DNA of 64,000 nucleotides from Leptolyngbya sp. FACHB-261 (GCF_014696065.1 NZ_JACJPL010000004.1:1-64000); one strand, 5' to 3'; shown: positions 1 through 9,760, numbered from the stretch's first letter. Numbers and translations: made by a program. The notes: generated by a model from the letters alone, not told the origin.

Positions 1-94
1 CCACTCTGACCCATCCCGAACTCAGGTGTGAAACGTTGTTGCGGCGACAATACTTGGAGGGTCACCTCCTGGGAATATAGCTCGGTGCCAGGCT
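1..94 (+). rRNA. rrf: 5S ribosomal RNA, 3' part
   Basis: The first 94 bases match the 3' three quarters of a cyanobacterial 5S rRNA. They include the conserved CATCCCGAACTCAG loop segment, the AATAGCTCG-like segment and the closing GCCAGG strand. The 5' end, roughly 25 bases, lies left of the window, so the 16S and 23S genes are expected upstream on the same strand. A strong terminator follows within a few bases. Confidence 0.93.
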
Positions 95-104
95 GTTTTT
101 AAAC

Positions 105-148
105 AAAAAGAAAGGCTCTCTCCGTAGTTGGAGGGAGCCTTTCTTTTT
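105..148 (+). terminator. Rho-independent terminator of the rRNA operon
   Basis: A stem of about 19 bp, starting AAAAAGAAAGGCTC and closing with GAGCCTTTCTTTTT, surrounds a six-base loop and ends in a T-tract. It follows the 5S gene by ten bases and should end rRNA transcription. The A-tract on the left arm means it can also act on the leftward cobN transcript, whose stop codon is only 35 bp away. Confidence 0.9.
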
Positions 149-182
149 GAAGAAGAACCTAGAAGATTGTGCTTGTAATGGG

Positions 183-3100
183 CTAGGAGTTCAATCCTTG
201 CTCAATAAGAGCTTCTGCTTCTAAGGAAATTGCTCTTAGCGCTTTTAAAGTTTCAGTGGGAGCTTCTTGCCAGAGGTTGCGGCTATGAGCTTCTATTAAC
301 CTTTCAGCAATGTCTCGTAAAGCCCAAGGGTTTTTCTGCTGAATAAATGACTGAACTTGTGGATCGAGAACATAAGCCTCGGCAATACCCTGGTACATGA
401 AGTCCTCAACGCAATTAGTGGTTGCGTCGTAGGCAAAAATATAGTCCACAGTAGCAGCCATTTCAAACGCTCCCTTGTAGCCATGGCGCATAACGCCTGC
501 AATCCATTTGGGGTTGATGACTCGTGAACGATACACTCGTCTCATTTCTTCAGTTAGGGAGCGAACTTGGGGTTTTTCAGGTCGAGAATGGTCACCAAAG
601 TAGGTAGCAGGTTGAGTGCCGCTGAGGGCTCGGACTGCAGCAGTCATTCCACCTTGGAACTGATAGTAATCATCAGAATCTACCAAGTCATGCTCTCGGT
701 TATCTTGATTGTGTAAAACGATTTGCAGTGCCTTTAAGCGATGGCTAAAAGCTTCAGCAGCATTGGTGCCATTACCAGAACCAGTGTAGGCATATCCGCC
801 CCAATTGAGGTAGGCCAGTGCTAAATCCTGTTCGTTTTGCCAGTTCTGCGCCTCGATTAAGCCCTGTAAACCCGCGCCATAAGCACCGGGTTTCGAGCCA
901 AAAATTCGATATTGAGCCCTTATTTGAGCCTGGTTAATATCTAGTCCTGCTTGTTGCCATCTTTGACTATCTTGCTGTACTTGGGCTGCAAGAGGATTTT
1001 GATCGGGTGGCTCGTTAAGTTGGGCAATGGCTTGTACAGCACTATCAAACAAGCTAATTAGATTGGGAAATGCATCTCGGAAGAAGCCAGAGATGCGCAG
1101 GGTCACGTCAACCCGAGGTCGTCCTATAGCGGTCAGTGGCAGAATTTCGAAGTCGACAACTCGTCGCGAAGGACCATCCCAAAGGGGCTGAACTCCTAGT
1201 AGAGCAAGCGCCTGTGCAATATCGTCTCCACCAGTACGCATGGTCGAAGTGCCCCATACAGATAGCCCTAAAGTCTTCGGATATTCTCCGTGATCTTGGG
1301 TGTAGCGCTCGATTAACGCTTCAGCTGCTTTTCGGCCTAGAGCCCAGGCTGTTTCAGTAGGAATGGCACGAATATCAACTGAGTAAAAATTGCGTCCTGT
1401 TGGTAGCACATCCGTGCGTCCCCGAGTAGGTGCACCACTAGGGCCACTGGGTACGTAGCCACCTGCTAGGCCATGCAGTAAGTTCGTGATTTCACAAGTT
1501 GTTTGCTGAAGTGCTGGGAGCAGTTCTTTTTGCAGCCAGGGAAGTACAGGCCCCAGATCGGAAACCTGGTGCAAATTGTCCGCCAATAACGCTTCAACTA
1601 GGTAGGTAGCATAATGCTCTAGTGCCTCAACAGCATCACCTGTGATTCGGCAGGGACGATTGAGATAGGCTTGCAATGCATCAGGCAGTTCAACGCAGAC
1701 TTGTCCTAAATCTACAGTAAGTGGATCAAAGTCTAATTGATATGCTTCGGCGATTGCTTGAGTAAGACCTAGCCTGCCAGCTTGCGGGCTGCGGGCTAAA
1801 GCTACGATCAGATCGCGTAACTGCTGCGCTTGAGGACACTGGCCGAAAATATGTAACCCATCGCGAATCTGAGCTTCTTTAAGTTCGCATAAATAACCAT
1901 CAGCGAGAGCAAGAAATTCATTCAGGGGGCAGTTGGCATCGGTTCCTAAATCTTGATGCAAATGTGAGTCGTGGATTAGCTGACTAATGCGAGCTTCTAG
2001 TGTCTTAAGCCGTTTTGGATCTAGACTGCGAGCTTCGTAGTACTCATCAATTAGATGCTCTAAAGCCTGCAGAGGGCCGTATAGTTCCGCCCGAGTTAAG
2101 GGTGGAGTTAGGTGATCTACAATGACTGCCTGAGAGCGACGTTTGGCTTGAGAACCTTCGCCAGGGTCATTAACAATAAAGGGATAAAGATGGGGCAAAG
2201 GACCTAGGATTGCTTCTGGAAAGCAATCCTGTGACAAAGCCACTCCCTTACCAGGTAGCCACTCTAAATTGCCATGCTTGCCCACATGGACGATTGCTTG
2301 AGCTTGGAAGCGCTGACGTAGCCAGACGTAAAATGCCAAGTAGGCATGGGGGGGCACAAGATCGGGAGCATGATAGTTGAGAGTTGGATCTAACTCATAA
2401 CCCCGAGGAGGTTGAATGCCAATAAATGCTGAGCCTAATTGCAGCCCTGCAATCGGGAAAGCAGCCTGGCATAAGTGTGGGTCTTGCTCAGGCAGACCCC
2501 AGCGCTCAAGAATGCGGGATTGAACGGCCTGGGGTAGGGCCAAAAAGAAGACTTTATAGTCAGCAAGCGGCAGGCTTTGAACCACAGGACGCAAGCCCTG
2601 TGCTTCTGGGTCATTGGTCGTGCGGCTAGTGAGCAGGGCCATCAATTCGTCACTGGAGCTAGGCAAGTCGTAGATGCTATAGCCTGCTTGTTGCATCGCC
2701 TGAAGAATCTGAACACAGCTGGCAGGTGTATCTAGTCCTACACCATTTGCTAAACGGCCATCGCGGCAGGGATAGTTAGCAAGCACCAGAGAAACCCGAC
2801 GTTGCTGCGGTGGAGTTTGGCGTAAACGAGCCCAACTGGTAGTTAGGTCGGCAACGAACTCAATCCGATCTAGCAAGGGTTCATAGACAACGACATCGGT
2901 TTCTAGCTGCTGGTTTTGGGTTTGCACTGCTTTGAACGATACGGCTCGAGTGATAAGCCGGCCGTCAACCTCTGGCAACGCAACATTCATTGCAACATCG
3001 CGGGGAGATAAGCCCTGAGAGCTATCCAACCAAGCTTCAGTGGTGCTGCTGCTCAGGATGACTTGCAAGACAGGCACATTTAGACGTTGCCAGAGGTCGA

Positions 3101-3917
3101 CGTCAGGTTGGGCGCCGTCGAGCTTGGCAAGGGAGAAGCTAGTGGTATTTAGGAGAACCTCAATACCCTTCAGATAGTTCAGCAGGGCTTCTGGGAAGTC
3201 TGGATCGCGCAGCGAGTAGACGAAAACTGGCACCGGTTGCAGGCCGCGCTGGTACAGCGCAGAGCACAAAGCGTCGATCACAGCTGTATTGCCCGCTAGA
3301 ACATGAGCTCTGTAGAACAAGAGCCCCGCACTTCCAGTGATCTCAACCACTTCTGATTCTGAGGGTTGCCAGGGGTAGAGTCCCAGACGGGGTAGAGCCT
3401 GGGGCAGGGGTGGTTGATATTGGGTGCCGAGGGCTTGATCCGCTAGAAATTGCAGCGCATGGGCGGCATTCTCAATTCCACCCTCGGTGAAATAGCGCCA
3501 GAGCCGATCCATGATCTCAAGGGACACAGTTGAGTGACTCACTAAGTCAGGGTCAGGTTTGTCATCCCCAGGCAGGACTAACAGCAACGCGCCTGTCTCA
3601 GCAGCCAAATCCTTGAGAACTTCCAGCCCGTAGGGCCAGTAGGCTCGACCGCCCAGCAGCCGGACCACAATGGCTTTAGCCTGCCGCAGCACTGTTTCAG
3701 CATAGGTGTCGATCGTGAGCTGCTGTTGCAGGTTCAGCAAGTTAGTAACTCGCAGCTCTGGAAAATCTGAAGGTAATGTGCGGGCTGCCGCTGCTAACAC
3801 CTGGATATCGGTATCGGCTGCTGTCAGCACAATCAGGGGCGCAGCACTCTGCTCAATGAACACTACTCCCTCGGTTTCGTTGCTCCACCCTCCTGGTAAA
3901 GCTGCTAAACGATGCAT
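183..3917 (-). CDS. cobN: Cobaltochelatase subunit CobN (CobN/Mg-chelatase H family)
   Basis: The protein has 1244 residues, the usual length of CobN and slightly shorter than Mg-chelatase ChlH. It is the large porphyrinoid-binding subunit that, with AAA+ partners, inserts cobalt into the corrin ring (in cyanobacteria probably using ChlI/ChlD-like partners). The family signature VHVGKHGNLEWLPGKG lies near residue 545, and the conserved GLSVWGTSTMRTGGDDIAQAL stretch near residue 890 supports CobN or ChlH. I choose CobN on length and N-terminal sequence. The ATG start at 3917 is clear. No cobalamin riboswitch was recognised upstream. It is convergent with the rRNA operon and has no operon partner here. 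Confidence 0.9.
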   Translation of the reverse strand: MHRLAALPGGWSNETEGVVFIEQSAAPLIVLTAADTDIQVLAAAARTLPSDFPELRVTNLLNLQQQLTIDTYAETVLRQAKAIVVRLLGGRAYWPYGLEVLKDLAAETGALLLVLPGDDKPDPDLVSHSTVSLEIMDRLWRYFTEGGIENAAHALQFLADQALGTQYQPPLPQALPRLGLYPWQPSESEVVEITGSAGLLFYRAHVLAGNTAVIDALCSALYQRGLQPVPVFVYSLRDPDFPEALLNYLKGIEVLLNTTSFSLAKLDGAQPDVDLWQRLNVPVLQVILSSSTTEAWLDSSQGLSPRDVAMNVALPEVDGRLITRAVSFKAVQTQNQQLETDVVVYEPLLDRIEFVADLTTSWARLRQTPPQQRRVSLVLANYPCRDGRLANGVGLDTPASCVQILQAMQQAGYSIYDLPSSSDELMALLTSRTTNDPEAQGLRPVVQSLPLADYKVFFLALPQAVQSRILERWGLPEQDPHLCQAAFPIAGLQLGSAFIGIQPPRGYELDPTLNYHAPDLVPPHAYLAFYVWLRQRFQAQAIVHVGKHGNLEWLPGKGVALSQDCFPEAILGPLPHLYPFIVNDPGEGSQAKRRSQAVIVDHLTPPLTRAELYGPLQALEHLIDEYYEARSLDPKRLKTLEARISQLIHDSHLHQDLGTDANCPLNEFLALADGYLCELKEAQIRDGLHIFGQCPQAQQLRDLIVALARSPQAGRLGLTQAIAEAYQLDFDPLTVDLGQVCVELPDALQAYLNRPCRITGDAVEALEHYATYLVEALLADNLHQVSDLGPVLPWLQKELLPALQQTTCEITNLLHGLAGGYVPSGPSGAPTRGRTDVLPTGRNFYSVDIRAIPTETAWALGRKAAEALIERYTQDHGEYPKTLGLSVWGTSTMRTGGDDIAQALALLGVQPLWDGPSRRVVDFEILPLTAIGRPRVDVTLRISGFFRDAFPNLISLFDSAVQAIAQLNEPPDQNPLAAQVQQDSQRWQQAGLDINQAQIRAQYRIFGSKPGAYGAGLQGLIEAQNWQNEQDLALAYLNWGGYAYTGSGNGTNAAEAFSHRLKALQIVLHNQDNREHDLVDSDDYYQFQGGMTAAVRALSGTQPATYFGDHSRPEKPQVRSLTEEMRRVYRSRVINPKWIAGVMRHGYKGAFEMAATVDYIFAYDATTNCVEDFMYQGIAEAYVLDPQVQSFIQQKNPWALRDIAERLIEAHSRNLWQEAPTETLKALRAISLEAEALIEQGLNS

Positions 3918-3986
3918 TCCAGTCTTGTGCTCCCACTAGCGGTCGGGACCCGTTGAAGTCCCTTCTGACGATACGTCATTCTCTAG

Positions 3987-4016
3987 AGTTCTAGAATCTG
4001 GAGTTCTAGGATCTGG
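3987..4016. repeat. Two tandem copies of a 15-bp sequence
   Basis: AGTTCTAGAATCTGG is followed directly by AGTTCTAGGATCTGG, differing at one position. The repeat lies in non-coding DNA between cobN and the remnant transporter gene. No function is evident; slippage or a short duplication would explain it. Confidence 0.7.
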
Positions 4017-4104
4017 GGCTGGGTCTTGGCTGCGAGAGCGGCTTGGACTGTAACTGCTCTTTGTGCCTGCTGCCACGAGGGTAGAGCCACTAAGGCAGCT
4101 TTGA

Positions 4105-4398
4105 TTACAAGTGCAATTGTGAGAAAGGTCGTTGAATGGGGTCGGGCAACCACTCAATTAAGCTAGACCAAAGTTGATTGCCATACTGGAGCAAGTAGAA
4201 GGTCAGCACGACTATGAGTAATACATCCAATAGCTTGGTGAAAGTGCCGAGGATAATCCCTAAAGCTTCACCGAAGAGGTTCTGTAATTGTGCCTTTCGA
4301 TCATTAATTTGAGTAACCAGAGCATCAAGATTTAAGGGCAGACCTAGATTGCTAGCTCGGGCATTAAATTCAATTAGTTGATGGCGGCCCGAGTCGAT
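4105..4398 (-). pseudogene. Fragment of an AI-2E family (UPF0118) transporter
   Basis: Reading leftward, about 97 codons are open and give a sequence resembling the middle of cyanobacterial AI-2E/PerM-type membrane transporters. An amphipathic segment (NLGLPLNLDALVTQINDR) is followed by a transmembrane helix and a FYLLQYGNQLW motif, then SLIEWLPDPIQ. There is no start codon: an in-frame TAG at 4399-4401 blocks the 5' side, and a stop at 4105-4107 truncates it where the family normally continues for over 150 residues. Both ends are missing, so this is a remnant rather than a small gene. The family assignment comes from remembered family sequence, not a search. Confidence 0.65.
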
Positions 4399-4565
4399 CT
4401 AAGTGAACGTTCGGGCTGAGGGGAGGGTTGCTGCCGAACTTCCACAATGACCTGTAGAACTGCTCAAGGCTAACTTTAGCTTGCCCTCGTTTCAGCGAAA
4501 AGCAGGATGGTAAAAGCTTTAGAGCCTTGCTGCTCAGTGTAGGGAATTTCTAGTAGGTTAATAGA

Positions 4566-5375
4566 GTGATTGAGCGGGGTGTGAAAGTAACAGTGAGCGC
4601 CAAAACAATAGGGAAATTAGCGAAACTGCTGCGGACAGGCGTCAGTATTTTGCTGACGGCCATCTTCTGGGGGTTGTTGAGTTTTGGGCTAGTCACACCT
4701 GCCAGGGCTGATGCACCTGCTGTCCATCAAGAGGTTATTTATCAGGAGAAAGCGGCGCACAGCCCCGATGGCATTGGCCGGTTTTATATGGGACGCGAAA
4801 TTGCTCAGGTCATGGGCTACCAGGGAGCCGGCTGGCTGGAGCGTCCGTGGCGGGATAGGGAGGAAGGCTCAGAGCAAGTTGTAGAGGCTCTGGACCTTAA
4901 GCCCAGAGATACAGTGGCAGACATTGGAGCAGGTACAGGCTACTTTAGCTTTCGCATCAGTCCACTAGTACCTCAGGGTAGGGTCTTGGCAGTAGACGTT
5001 CAGCCCGAGATGATTGAAATTCTCAATGGGCTAAAGCAAGAAAAAGCGATTACTAATGTTGAGCCAGTTCAAGCAACGCCTACAGACCCAAATCTGCCGC
5101 CTCAAAGTGTAGATATCGCTCTAATGGTTGATGCTTACCACGAGTTTGACTACCCTCGAGAAGTCATGACTGGTATTGTCAGAGCGTTGAAGCCAGGGGG
5201 CCGCGTTGTTCTTGTGGAATACCGAGGGGAAAACCCGTTCATCCCGATCAAAGGCCTACACAAGATGACTCAGAAGCAAGTGCGCGAAGAGATGAGGGCC
5301 GTGGGATTGGCCTGGCGCGAAACTAAAAACTTTTTGCCGCAGCAACATTTCATGGTGTTTGAACGGGAAAGTTAG
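4566..5375 (+). CDS. Exported class I SAM-dependent methyltransferase
   Basis: The 269-residue protein begins with about 25 basic and polar residues, then a hydrophobic segment ending in a signal-peptidase-like TPARADA, so it is probably exported or membrane tethered. The methyltransferase fold follows from about residue 90: VADIGAGTGYFSF is the SAM-binding motif I, VLAVDVQPEM is motif II, and VDIALMVDAYHEFD and ALKPGGRVVLVEY are later motifs. The substrate is unknown. The start is uncertain: GTG at 4566, 4581 or 4593 could serve and there is no clear Shine-Dalgarno sequence. It stands alone on the plus strand. Confidence 0.8.
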   Translation: MIERGVKVTVSAKTIGKLAKLLRTGVSILLTAIFWGLLSFGLVTPARADAPAVHQEVIYQEKAAHSPDGIGRFYMGREIAQVMGYQGAGWLERPWRDREEGSEQVVEALDLKPRDTVADIGAGTGYFSFRISPLVPQGRVLAVDVQPEMIEILNGLKQEKAITNVEPVQATPTDPNLPPQSVDIALMVDAYHEFDYPREVMTGIVRALKPGGRVVLVEYRGENPFIPIKGLHKMTQKQVREEMRAVGLAWRETKNFLPQQHFMVFERES

Positions 5376-5625
5376 CAGGCTGAGATCTAGAGGCGGGGGC
5401 AGGGTAATTTGACCACGATGGGCCAGGGCTTGGCACTTAAAAAGTTACTGAAAATCAGATCAAAACGTAATCAAATCGACAGACTAATTCTGTCTTGGTC
5501 TTCTATCCTTATGTAGAGGCTGCTTCTACCCTAATACAGACGTCGGCCTGTCTACTGAGCAGGCAGTATTAATTGAAACAGAGGGATGTATCCCGACACT
5601 GACCTCACACACCAATTTTAAAACC

Positions 5626-5790
5626 ATGATTAAGACACAAGACCCTTACAAACTTGGTTACAGCCTCGGTCTACAGGGCATAGAGTTGCCCGATGAGGAG
5701 TTTACTCTCTTCTCTTGGTTAGGCTGGGTCACAGGCATCAGTGCACGGAATCAGCCAATGACGCAAGTTAACAGAATTGCTACCCGCTGA
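5626..5790 (+). CDS. Possible small protein, 54 residues
   Basis: An ATG-initiated frame encodes MIKTQDPYKLGYSLGLQGI and continues through a hydrophobic FTLFSWLGWVTGI segment to a TGA. Its composition resembles a real protein, and it sits in an otherwise empty interval of more than 800 bp. No convincing ribosome binding site precedes it and I do not recognise a family. It is offered as a candidate only. Confidence 0.35.
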   Translation: MIKTQDPYKLGYSLGLQGIELPDEEFTLFSWLGWVTGISARNQPMTQVNRIATR

Positions 5791-6210
5791 TGTGAGCAAC
5801 CGGAGTTAATGCTGACGCCTAAGCAGCGAGTAGCTCAGTGATTTAGAAGAACCTACTGTTTCAGTCAGGGTGTATCTCAACCGCTATTTTAGAACAAGAT
5901 TTTCATTGTACTGAAATGTACTGAAGTAAGCTTCGTTTTAAGCGCAGACCCTCAACATCTCTTCTTTCTCTATACTTTTATCCCAGGCCTAGGCCATTGT
6001 TACTGTCTAATTGGAATAGTAATTTAGTCTAGTAGTTTGGCCTAAAACATCTAGCTTCAGAGATACCCGGACTTATAAAGATACAAATATATTCTAGAGC
6101 AAAAATACTTTATATAAGGGACGCGAGAGCGCCGAATTTCAAAAGATATTTAAAGGATAATAGAAGTGTTTGGATAAAGCTGTGGCTTCTTGTCAGACAG
6201 CTGTGGAGCT
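5791..6210. other. Non-coding interval upstream of the NmrA/CIA30 gene
   Basis: This is 420 bp of AT-rich DNA. I see no open frame, tRNA or strong hairpin. It presumably carries the promoter of the gene starting at 6211, but no box pair is clear enough to call. Confidence 0.4.
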
Positions 6211-7566
6211 ATGAATCAAAAGTATGCTGCTCGCTGGGATTTGGCCCGGTTTTGGCAAACTCTAACCTATTTTCAAGTGATTCCTTTTATGACCAGCCTT
6301 CAGCAATGGTTCGGAACCCAAGCTGAGCAGCCACAAGGTAAAGACTCGGTCATTTTGGTAGTTGGGGACAATGAGCTTGGCAAAAGCGTAGCCCAGCATC
6401 TAGTCGCACGAGGTTATTCTGTACGAGCTTTAGTGCGAGACCCTGACCGTAGCCAGTCTTCGTGGGGAAATTCGGTTGAGCTAGTGGCAGGAGATATTAC
6501 TCACGCTCAAACGCTAGTGCCTAGTTTGCTAGCCAACATCCAGGCGACAATCTGCTGCCTCGAATCTGCTGAGCATCTGGCAGAGACAGATATAACAGAC
6601 AGCTCAAACACAGCAGCAAACTTACAAAGTTGGAAGAACCTGGTGCAAGCGCTAGCCCAAAATCAAGGCTTAGTCTTTGATTTCCGTGAACCTTCTAGCG
6701 ATCTAAAAGAGATCTGGGGTGCTCTAGACGACGTTGTTATGGGCGGTGTTAGCCAGAGTACTATCCGTTTACAGGAGAAAACAGCGCTGTTCTCAGGCTA
6801 CGTTTCAACGGATAACTCCGGCGGATTCGCTTCCATTCGTACCCGTAACTTCGACCCCGCTTTTGATTTTTCGAACTATGAAGGCTTGGAGTTGCGACTG
6901 AAAGGCGACGGCAAACGCTACAAATTTATGCTGCGCAGTGAAGCGCGTTGGGATGGTACCGCTTACTGCTATTCCTTCGATACAGTGGATGGCACCTGGA
7001 TGAGTGTGGCTGTGCCTTTCGCGGCCATGCAACCTGTATTTCGAGCCAAAACAGTGCCTAATGCCGAACCTCTCAGCTCGAGTCAGGTTCGCTCCTTCCA
7101 AATCATGCTCAGTAAGTTTGAGTATGACGGTGCCTTGAATCCCAAATTTGCCCCTGGCCCTTTTCAATTAGAAATCGAGTCTGTTCGAGCTTATGGGGAG
7201 GTTAATCTACCTCAACTGGTCTTGGTCAGTTCAGCACCAACTCAAGCAGCATTAGATCGAGAAGATATTGTTCGCACGAGCGGTTTAACTTATACCATTA
7301 TTCGTCCTGGTAGCCTAACTTCGACTACTGGCGAACAACCTCTAGTTTTTGAGCAGACAAAGCAGACAGATCACAACAGTCAAGGCCCAACTCGTTACGA
7401 AGACTTAGCAGAGGTTTGTGTTCAAGCCCTTAGTCAGCCTAAAGCCTGCAATGTCACGTTCACTGTGAAGGGATCTCTAAGCAGAACGGACTCATTAGAA
7501 ACCGGATCAGTCGATTGGGCAGGGCTATTCTCGCGGTTGAAACCTGACTCAGCGGTGAATTCCTAA
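6211..7566 (+). CDS. NmrA-like NAD(P)-binding protein with inserted CIA30 domain
   Basis: The protein starts with a short conserved helix (DLARFWQTLTYFQVIPF) and a Rossmann segment with VILVVGDNELGKSVAQHL as the dinucleotide-binding region. From about residue 155 to 335 a complex I intermediate-associated protein 30 domain follows (FDFREPSSD, DDVVMGGVSQST, SGGFASIRTRNF, FMLRSEARWDGTAYCY). The NmrA/SDR domain then resumes (LPQLVLVSSAP, GLTYTIIRPGSL, YEDLAEVCVQAL). This nested layout is usual for cyanobacterial and plastid members, which are suspected thylakoid or NDH-1-related factors; the role is not proven. A TTG at 6190 extends the frame, but the ATG at 6211 fits the family N-terminus. It overlaps the convergent next gene by four bases. 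Confidence 0.82.
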   Translation: MNQKYAARWDLARFWQTLTYFQVIPFMTSLQQWFGTQAEQPQGKDSVILVVGDNELGKSVAQHLVARGYSVRALVRDPDRSQSSWGNSVELVAGDITHAQTLVPSLLANIQATICCLESAEHLAETDITDSSNTAANLQSWKNLVQALAQNQGLVFDFREPSSDLKEIWGALDDVVMGGVSQSTIRLQEKTALFSGYVSTDNSGGFASIRTRNFDPAFDFSNYEGLELRLKGDGKRYKFMLRSEARWDGTAYCYSFDTVDGTWMSVAVPFAAMQPVFRAKTVPNAEPLSSSQVRSFQIMLSKFEYDGALNPKFAPGPFQLEIESVRAYGEVNLPQLVLVSSAPTQAALDREDIVRTSGLTYTIIRPGSLTSTTGEQPLVFEQTKQTDHNSQGPTRYEDLAEVCVQALSQPKACNVTFTVKGSLSRTDSLETGSVDWAGLFSRLKPDSAVNS

Positions 7567-7934
7567 TCCATCTCTATCAGCACTGTTACTGCTGCTACAG
7601 CAACCAGCATTTCGTCACTGCTGTCGTTGAGCGAGGCAATGGCACGCCCTTGTGCGATCATGCCTCCCGACTCGACGGCTAGCGTTTTACGACCAAAGGG
7701 CAGGACTGCTAGAACTTCTGGCTCCCGCACCCGCTCTGGATAAGGCACTGCCACTTGAACTTCCACGATCATCTGGTTTGGGTCTTCAAGACCTGCTACT
7801 TCCCACACTCCAGGTAGAGCGTTATGGGCAATGGCATTGCGTACCGCCCGTGCTGCTGCCACCGTTGGATCTTGTCCATGTTGATCAACGCCCATTCCCA
7901 TCTCGATAACTAATCGTCTACGCACCCTTTCCAT
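7563..7934 (-). CDS. Lin0512 family protein
   Basis: The 123-residue protein has the family hallmarks RRLVIEMGMGVDQHGQD near the N-terminus and AARAVRNAIAHNALPG next, then a small alpha/beta remainder. Lin0512 proteins are widely conserved and uncharacterised. A strong GGAGGAG sequence lies a few bases upstream of the ATG at 7934, which fixes the start. Its stop codon region overlaps the end of the convergent NmrA/CIA30 gene. Confidence 0.82.
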   Translation of the reverse strand: MERVRRRLVIEMGMGVDQHGQDPTVAAARAVRNAIAHNALPGVWEVAGLEDPNQMIVEVQVAVPYPERVREPEVLAVLPFGRKTLAVESGGMIAQGRAIASLNDSSDEMLVAVAAVTVLIEMD

Positions 7935-8019
7935 CTCTCCTCCAGCACCCGACTTCAGCCCCTGTTTGAGGCTACCAGTTTGTAGACCAGCAGAGGCAGC
8001 GACATTCGCTTATTTGTTG

Positions 8020-8322
8020 TTAGCAGGCGTTAAGCTCGAGAACTTGAAATTCATTAGGGGGCAGCGAGACCAAAACTTCTCCAGAATCGACTTGAATCAA
8101 CCAACGATCCAACCCCTGCCCGTCTAGCAGTGCCTCTCGGGCACAGACAACGCCCAAGCATCCAGCAACGTAGTCGGGTTGCAGGACTTGAACTCTAGTT
8201 CCAACTTGAATACGTGACAATGGATACAATGAAACTCCTAATCCTGAACCATCGGGTGAGTCACTGTTTGGAATAAAAGAATTAACCTGCCTGCCTGGAA
8301 TTAGGTGTGTCTTGTAATACAT
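8020..8322 (-). CDS. Conserved hypothetical protein with SH3-like C-terminal part
   Basis: This 100-residue protein has a variable N-terminus. From about residue 35 a compact beta-rich region (IQVGTRVQVLQPDYVAGCLG, then WLIQVDSGEVLVSLPPNEF) resembles small KOW or SH3-like barrels. I do not recognise a named family. It is codirectional with the Lin0512 gene, 85 bp upstream of it. The start at 8322 is the only good ATG but has only a weak ribosome binding site. Confidence 0.6.
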   Translation of the reverse strand: MYYKTHLIPGRQVNSFIPNSDSPDGSGLGVSLYPLSRIQVGTRVQVLQPDYVAGCLGVVCAREALLDGQGLDRWLIQVDSGEVLVSLPPNEFQVLELNAC

Positions 8323-8596
8323 TGATTGGCAATTCTCTCTCTAGTAGTAGGCGCAATGTTATCTCTAAAACATCCCTAAACAGGACGCAGCTAACGCTTC
8401 AGTCCATCATTCGTGCTCTAGCTTAATCATTGGAAGTTTGACGACTGTTATTGATTAAATTTGCTGAGTGACAAGTGACCTCTCATTTTCGCCGACAAAC
8501 CTGATTTTGTTTTGCTGTTCTGGTGCTTCAAGGTAAGCTGAAACCCTAGTTTCTACAGATCATCCACAAAGCAAATCCAAAGCAGAAGGGTATTAG

Positions 8597-9604
8597 ATGC
8601 GGACATTCGTCACAGGCGGTACGGGCTTTATTGGTGCCAATGTCGTGCGCGAGTTGCTGAGTGCTGGACACCAGGTTCGTGCCCTAGTGCGCCCTAAGGC
8701 AGCACTAGGTAATTTGCAGGGGCTTGACGTGGAACTAGTAACCGGAAACCTGCTGAGCCCAGACCTGTATGAAAGCCTAAAGGGTTGTGACGCACTGTTC
8801 CATGTTGCAGCTCACTACAGCCTTGCTCAAGCGGACCGGGATAGTCTTTACCGCAGCAATGTCGAGGGTACCCGCAACATCCTGGCAGCAGCCCGCCGGG
8901 CTGGGGTAGAACGCAGTGTGTATACCAGCTCTGTCGCTGCGATTGGGGTGCCAGCGCAAGGTCAGGTCGCCGATGAGAGCCATCAGACCAATGTGGAAAA
9001 ACTGGTTGGGCACTACAAAAAATCCAAATTCCTAGCAGAGCAAGTCGCTCAAGAGGCAGCTGCGGGTCAGCATGTAGTGATCGTCAATCCCAGTAGCCCT
9101 CTTGGACCCTGGGATGCCAAGCCGACCCCAACTGGCGACATTGTGTTACGGTTTCTGCGGGGTCAAATGCCCTTCTACCTGGATACGGGTCTGAATTTCG
9201 TTCATGTGCGCGATGTTGCTCAGGGGCACTTACTCGCACTTGAACGAGGCAAATCAGGAGAGCGCTACATCCTAGGTCACGAGAATTTAAGCCTTAAAGC
9301 TCTTTTGGATCGCTTAGAGGCATTGACTGGGCTGAGAGCTCCCCAGCGCTCGGTTCCTCACTGGCTCCCTCTGAGTGTGGCTTGGCTGGACGAACGTCTA
9401 CTGAGTCCACTCTTGGGCAAGAGTACCTCTGTGCCTATTGATGGGGTGCGAATGTCTCAGTCCTACATGTACTACAGCCCAGCCAAAGCGGTGCGAGAGC
9501 TTGGCCTACCCCAGACCCCTTTAGATATTGCCCTTAAAGATGCTGTTGCCTGGTTCGTTGAAAAGGGCTACTGCCAGTTGCCCCAGTCGCAGACCCGGAT
9601 CTAA
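8597..9604 (+). CDS. hpnA: Hopanoid-associated sugar epimerase HpnA
   Basis: This 335-residue NAD-dependent epimerase/dehydratase of the extended SDR type starts with the glycine-rich FVTGGTGFIGANVVREL. It has a YKKSKFLAEQ catalytic YxxxK motif near residue 140, a TSSVAAIG active-site strand, and NPSSPLGPWDAKPTPTGDIV, which is characteristic of HpnA. HpnA is associated with sugar side-chain metabolism of bacteriohopanepolyols. No other hopanoid gene is adjacent. The ATG at 8597 begins directly with the Rossmann strand. Confidence 0.85.
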   Translation: MRTFVTGGTGFIGANVVRELLSAGHQVRALVRPKAALGNLQGLDVELVTGNLLSPDLYESLKGCDALFHVAAHYSLAQADRDSLYRSNVEGTRNILAAARRAGVERSVYTSSVAAIGVPAQGQVADESHQTNVEKLVGHYKKSKFLAEQVAQEAAAGQHVVIVNPSSPLGPWDAKPTPTGDIVLRFLRGQMPFYLDTGLNFVHVRDVAQGHLLALERGKSGERYILGHENLSLKALLDRLEALTGLRAPQRSVPHWLPLSVAWLDERLLSPLLGKSTSVPIDGVRMSQSYMYYSPAKAVRELGLPQTPLDIALKDAVAWFVEKGYCQLPQSQTRI

Positions 9605-9760
9605 GAACTCCGTACAAACTCACCTGGAATGAGCTAGCAAAATTCTAGGCACACAGAGCACAATTTGAGGATAGATAGCATATTTCCTCAAACTTTGCTG
9701 TGACAAAGGCCAATGCCGTTTGTTATCCTCAGCCGAACGGCTGCTCAAATCTAGGGCACT

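Noticed and set aside
183-200. TTC-loop-like sequence GAGTTCAATCC as a tRNA end
   Set aside because: It is the coding end of cobN, and no acceptor or anticodon stem can be formed around it.
3918-4104. Cobalamin riboswitch before cobN
   Set aside because: I looked for a B12-box-like sequence and pairing arms on the minus strand and found none; only short tandem repeats are present.
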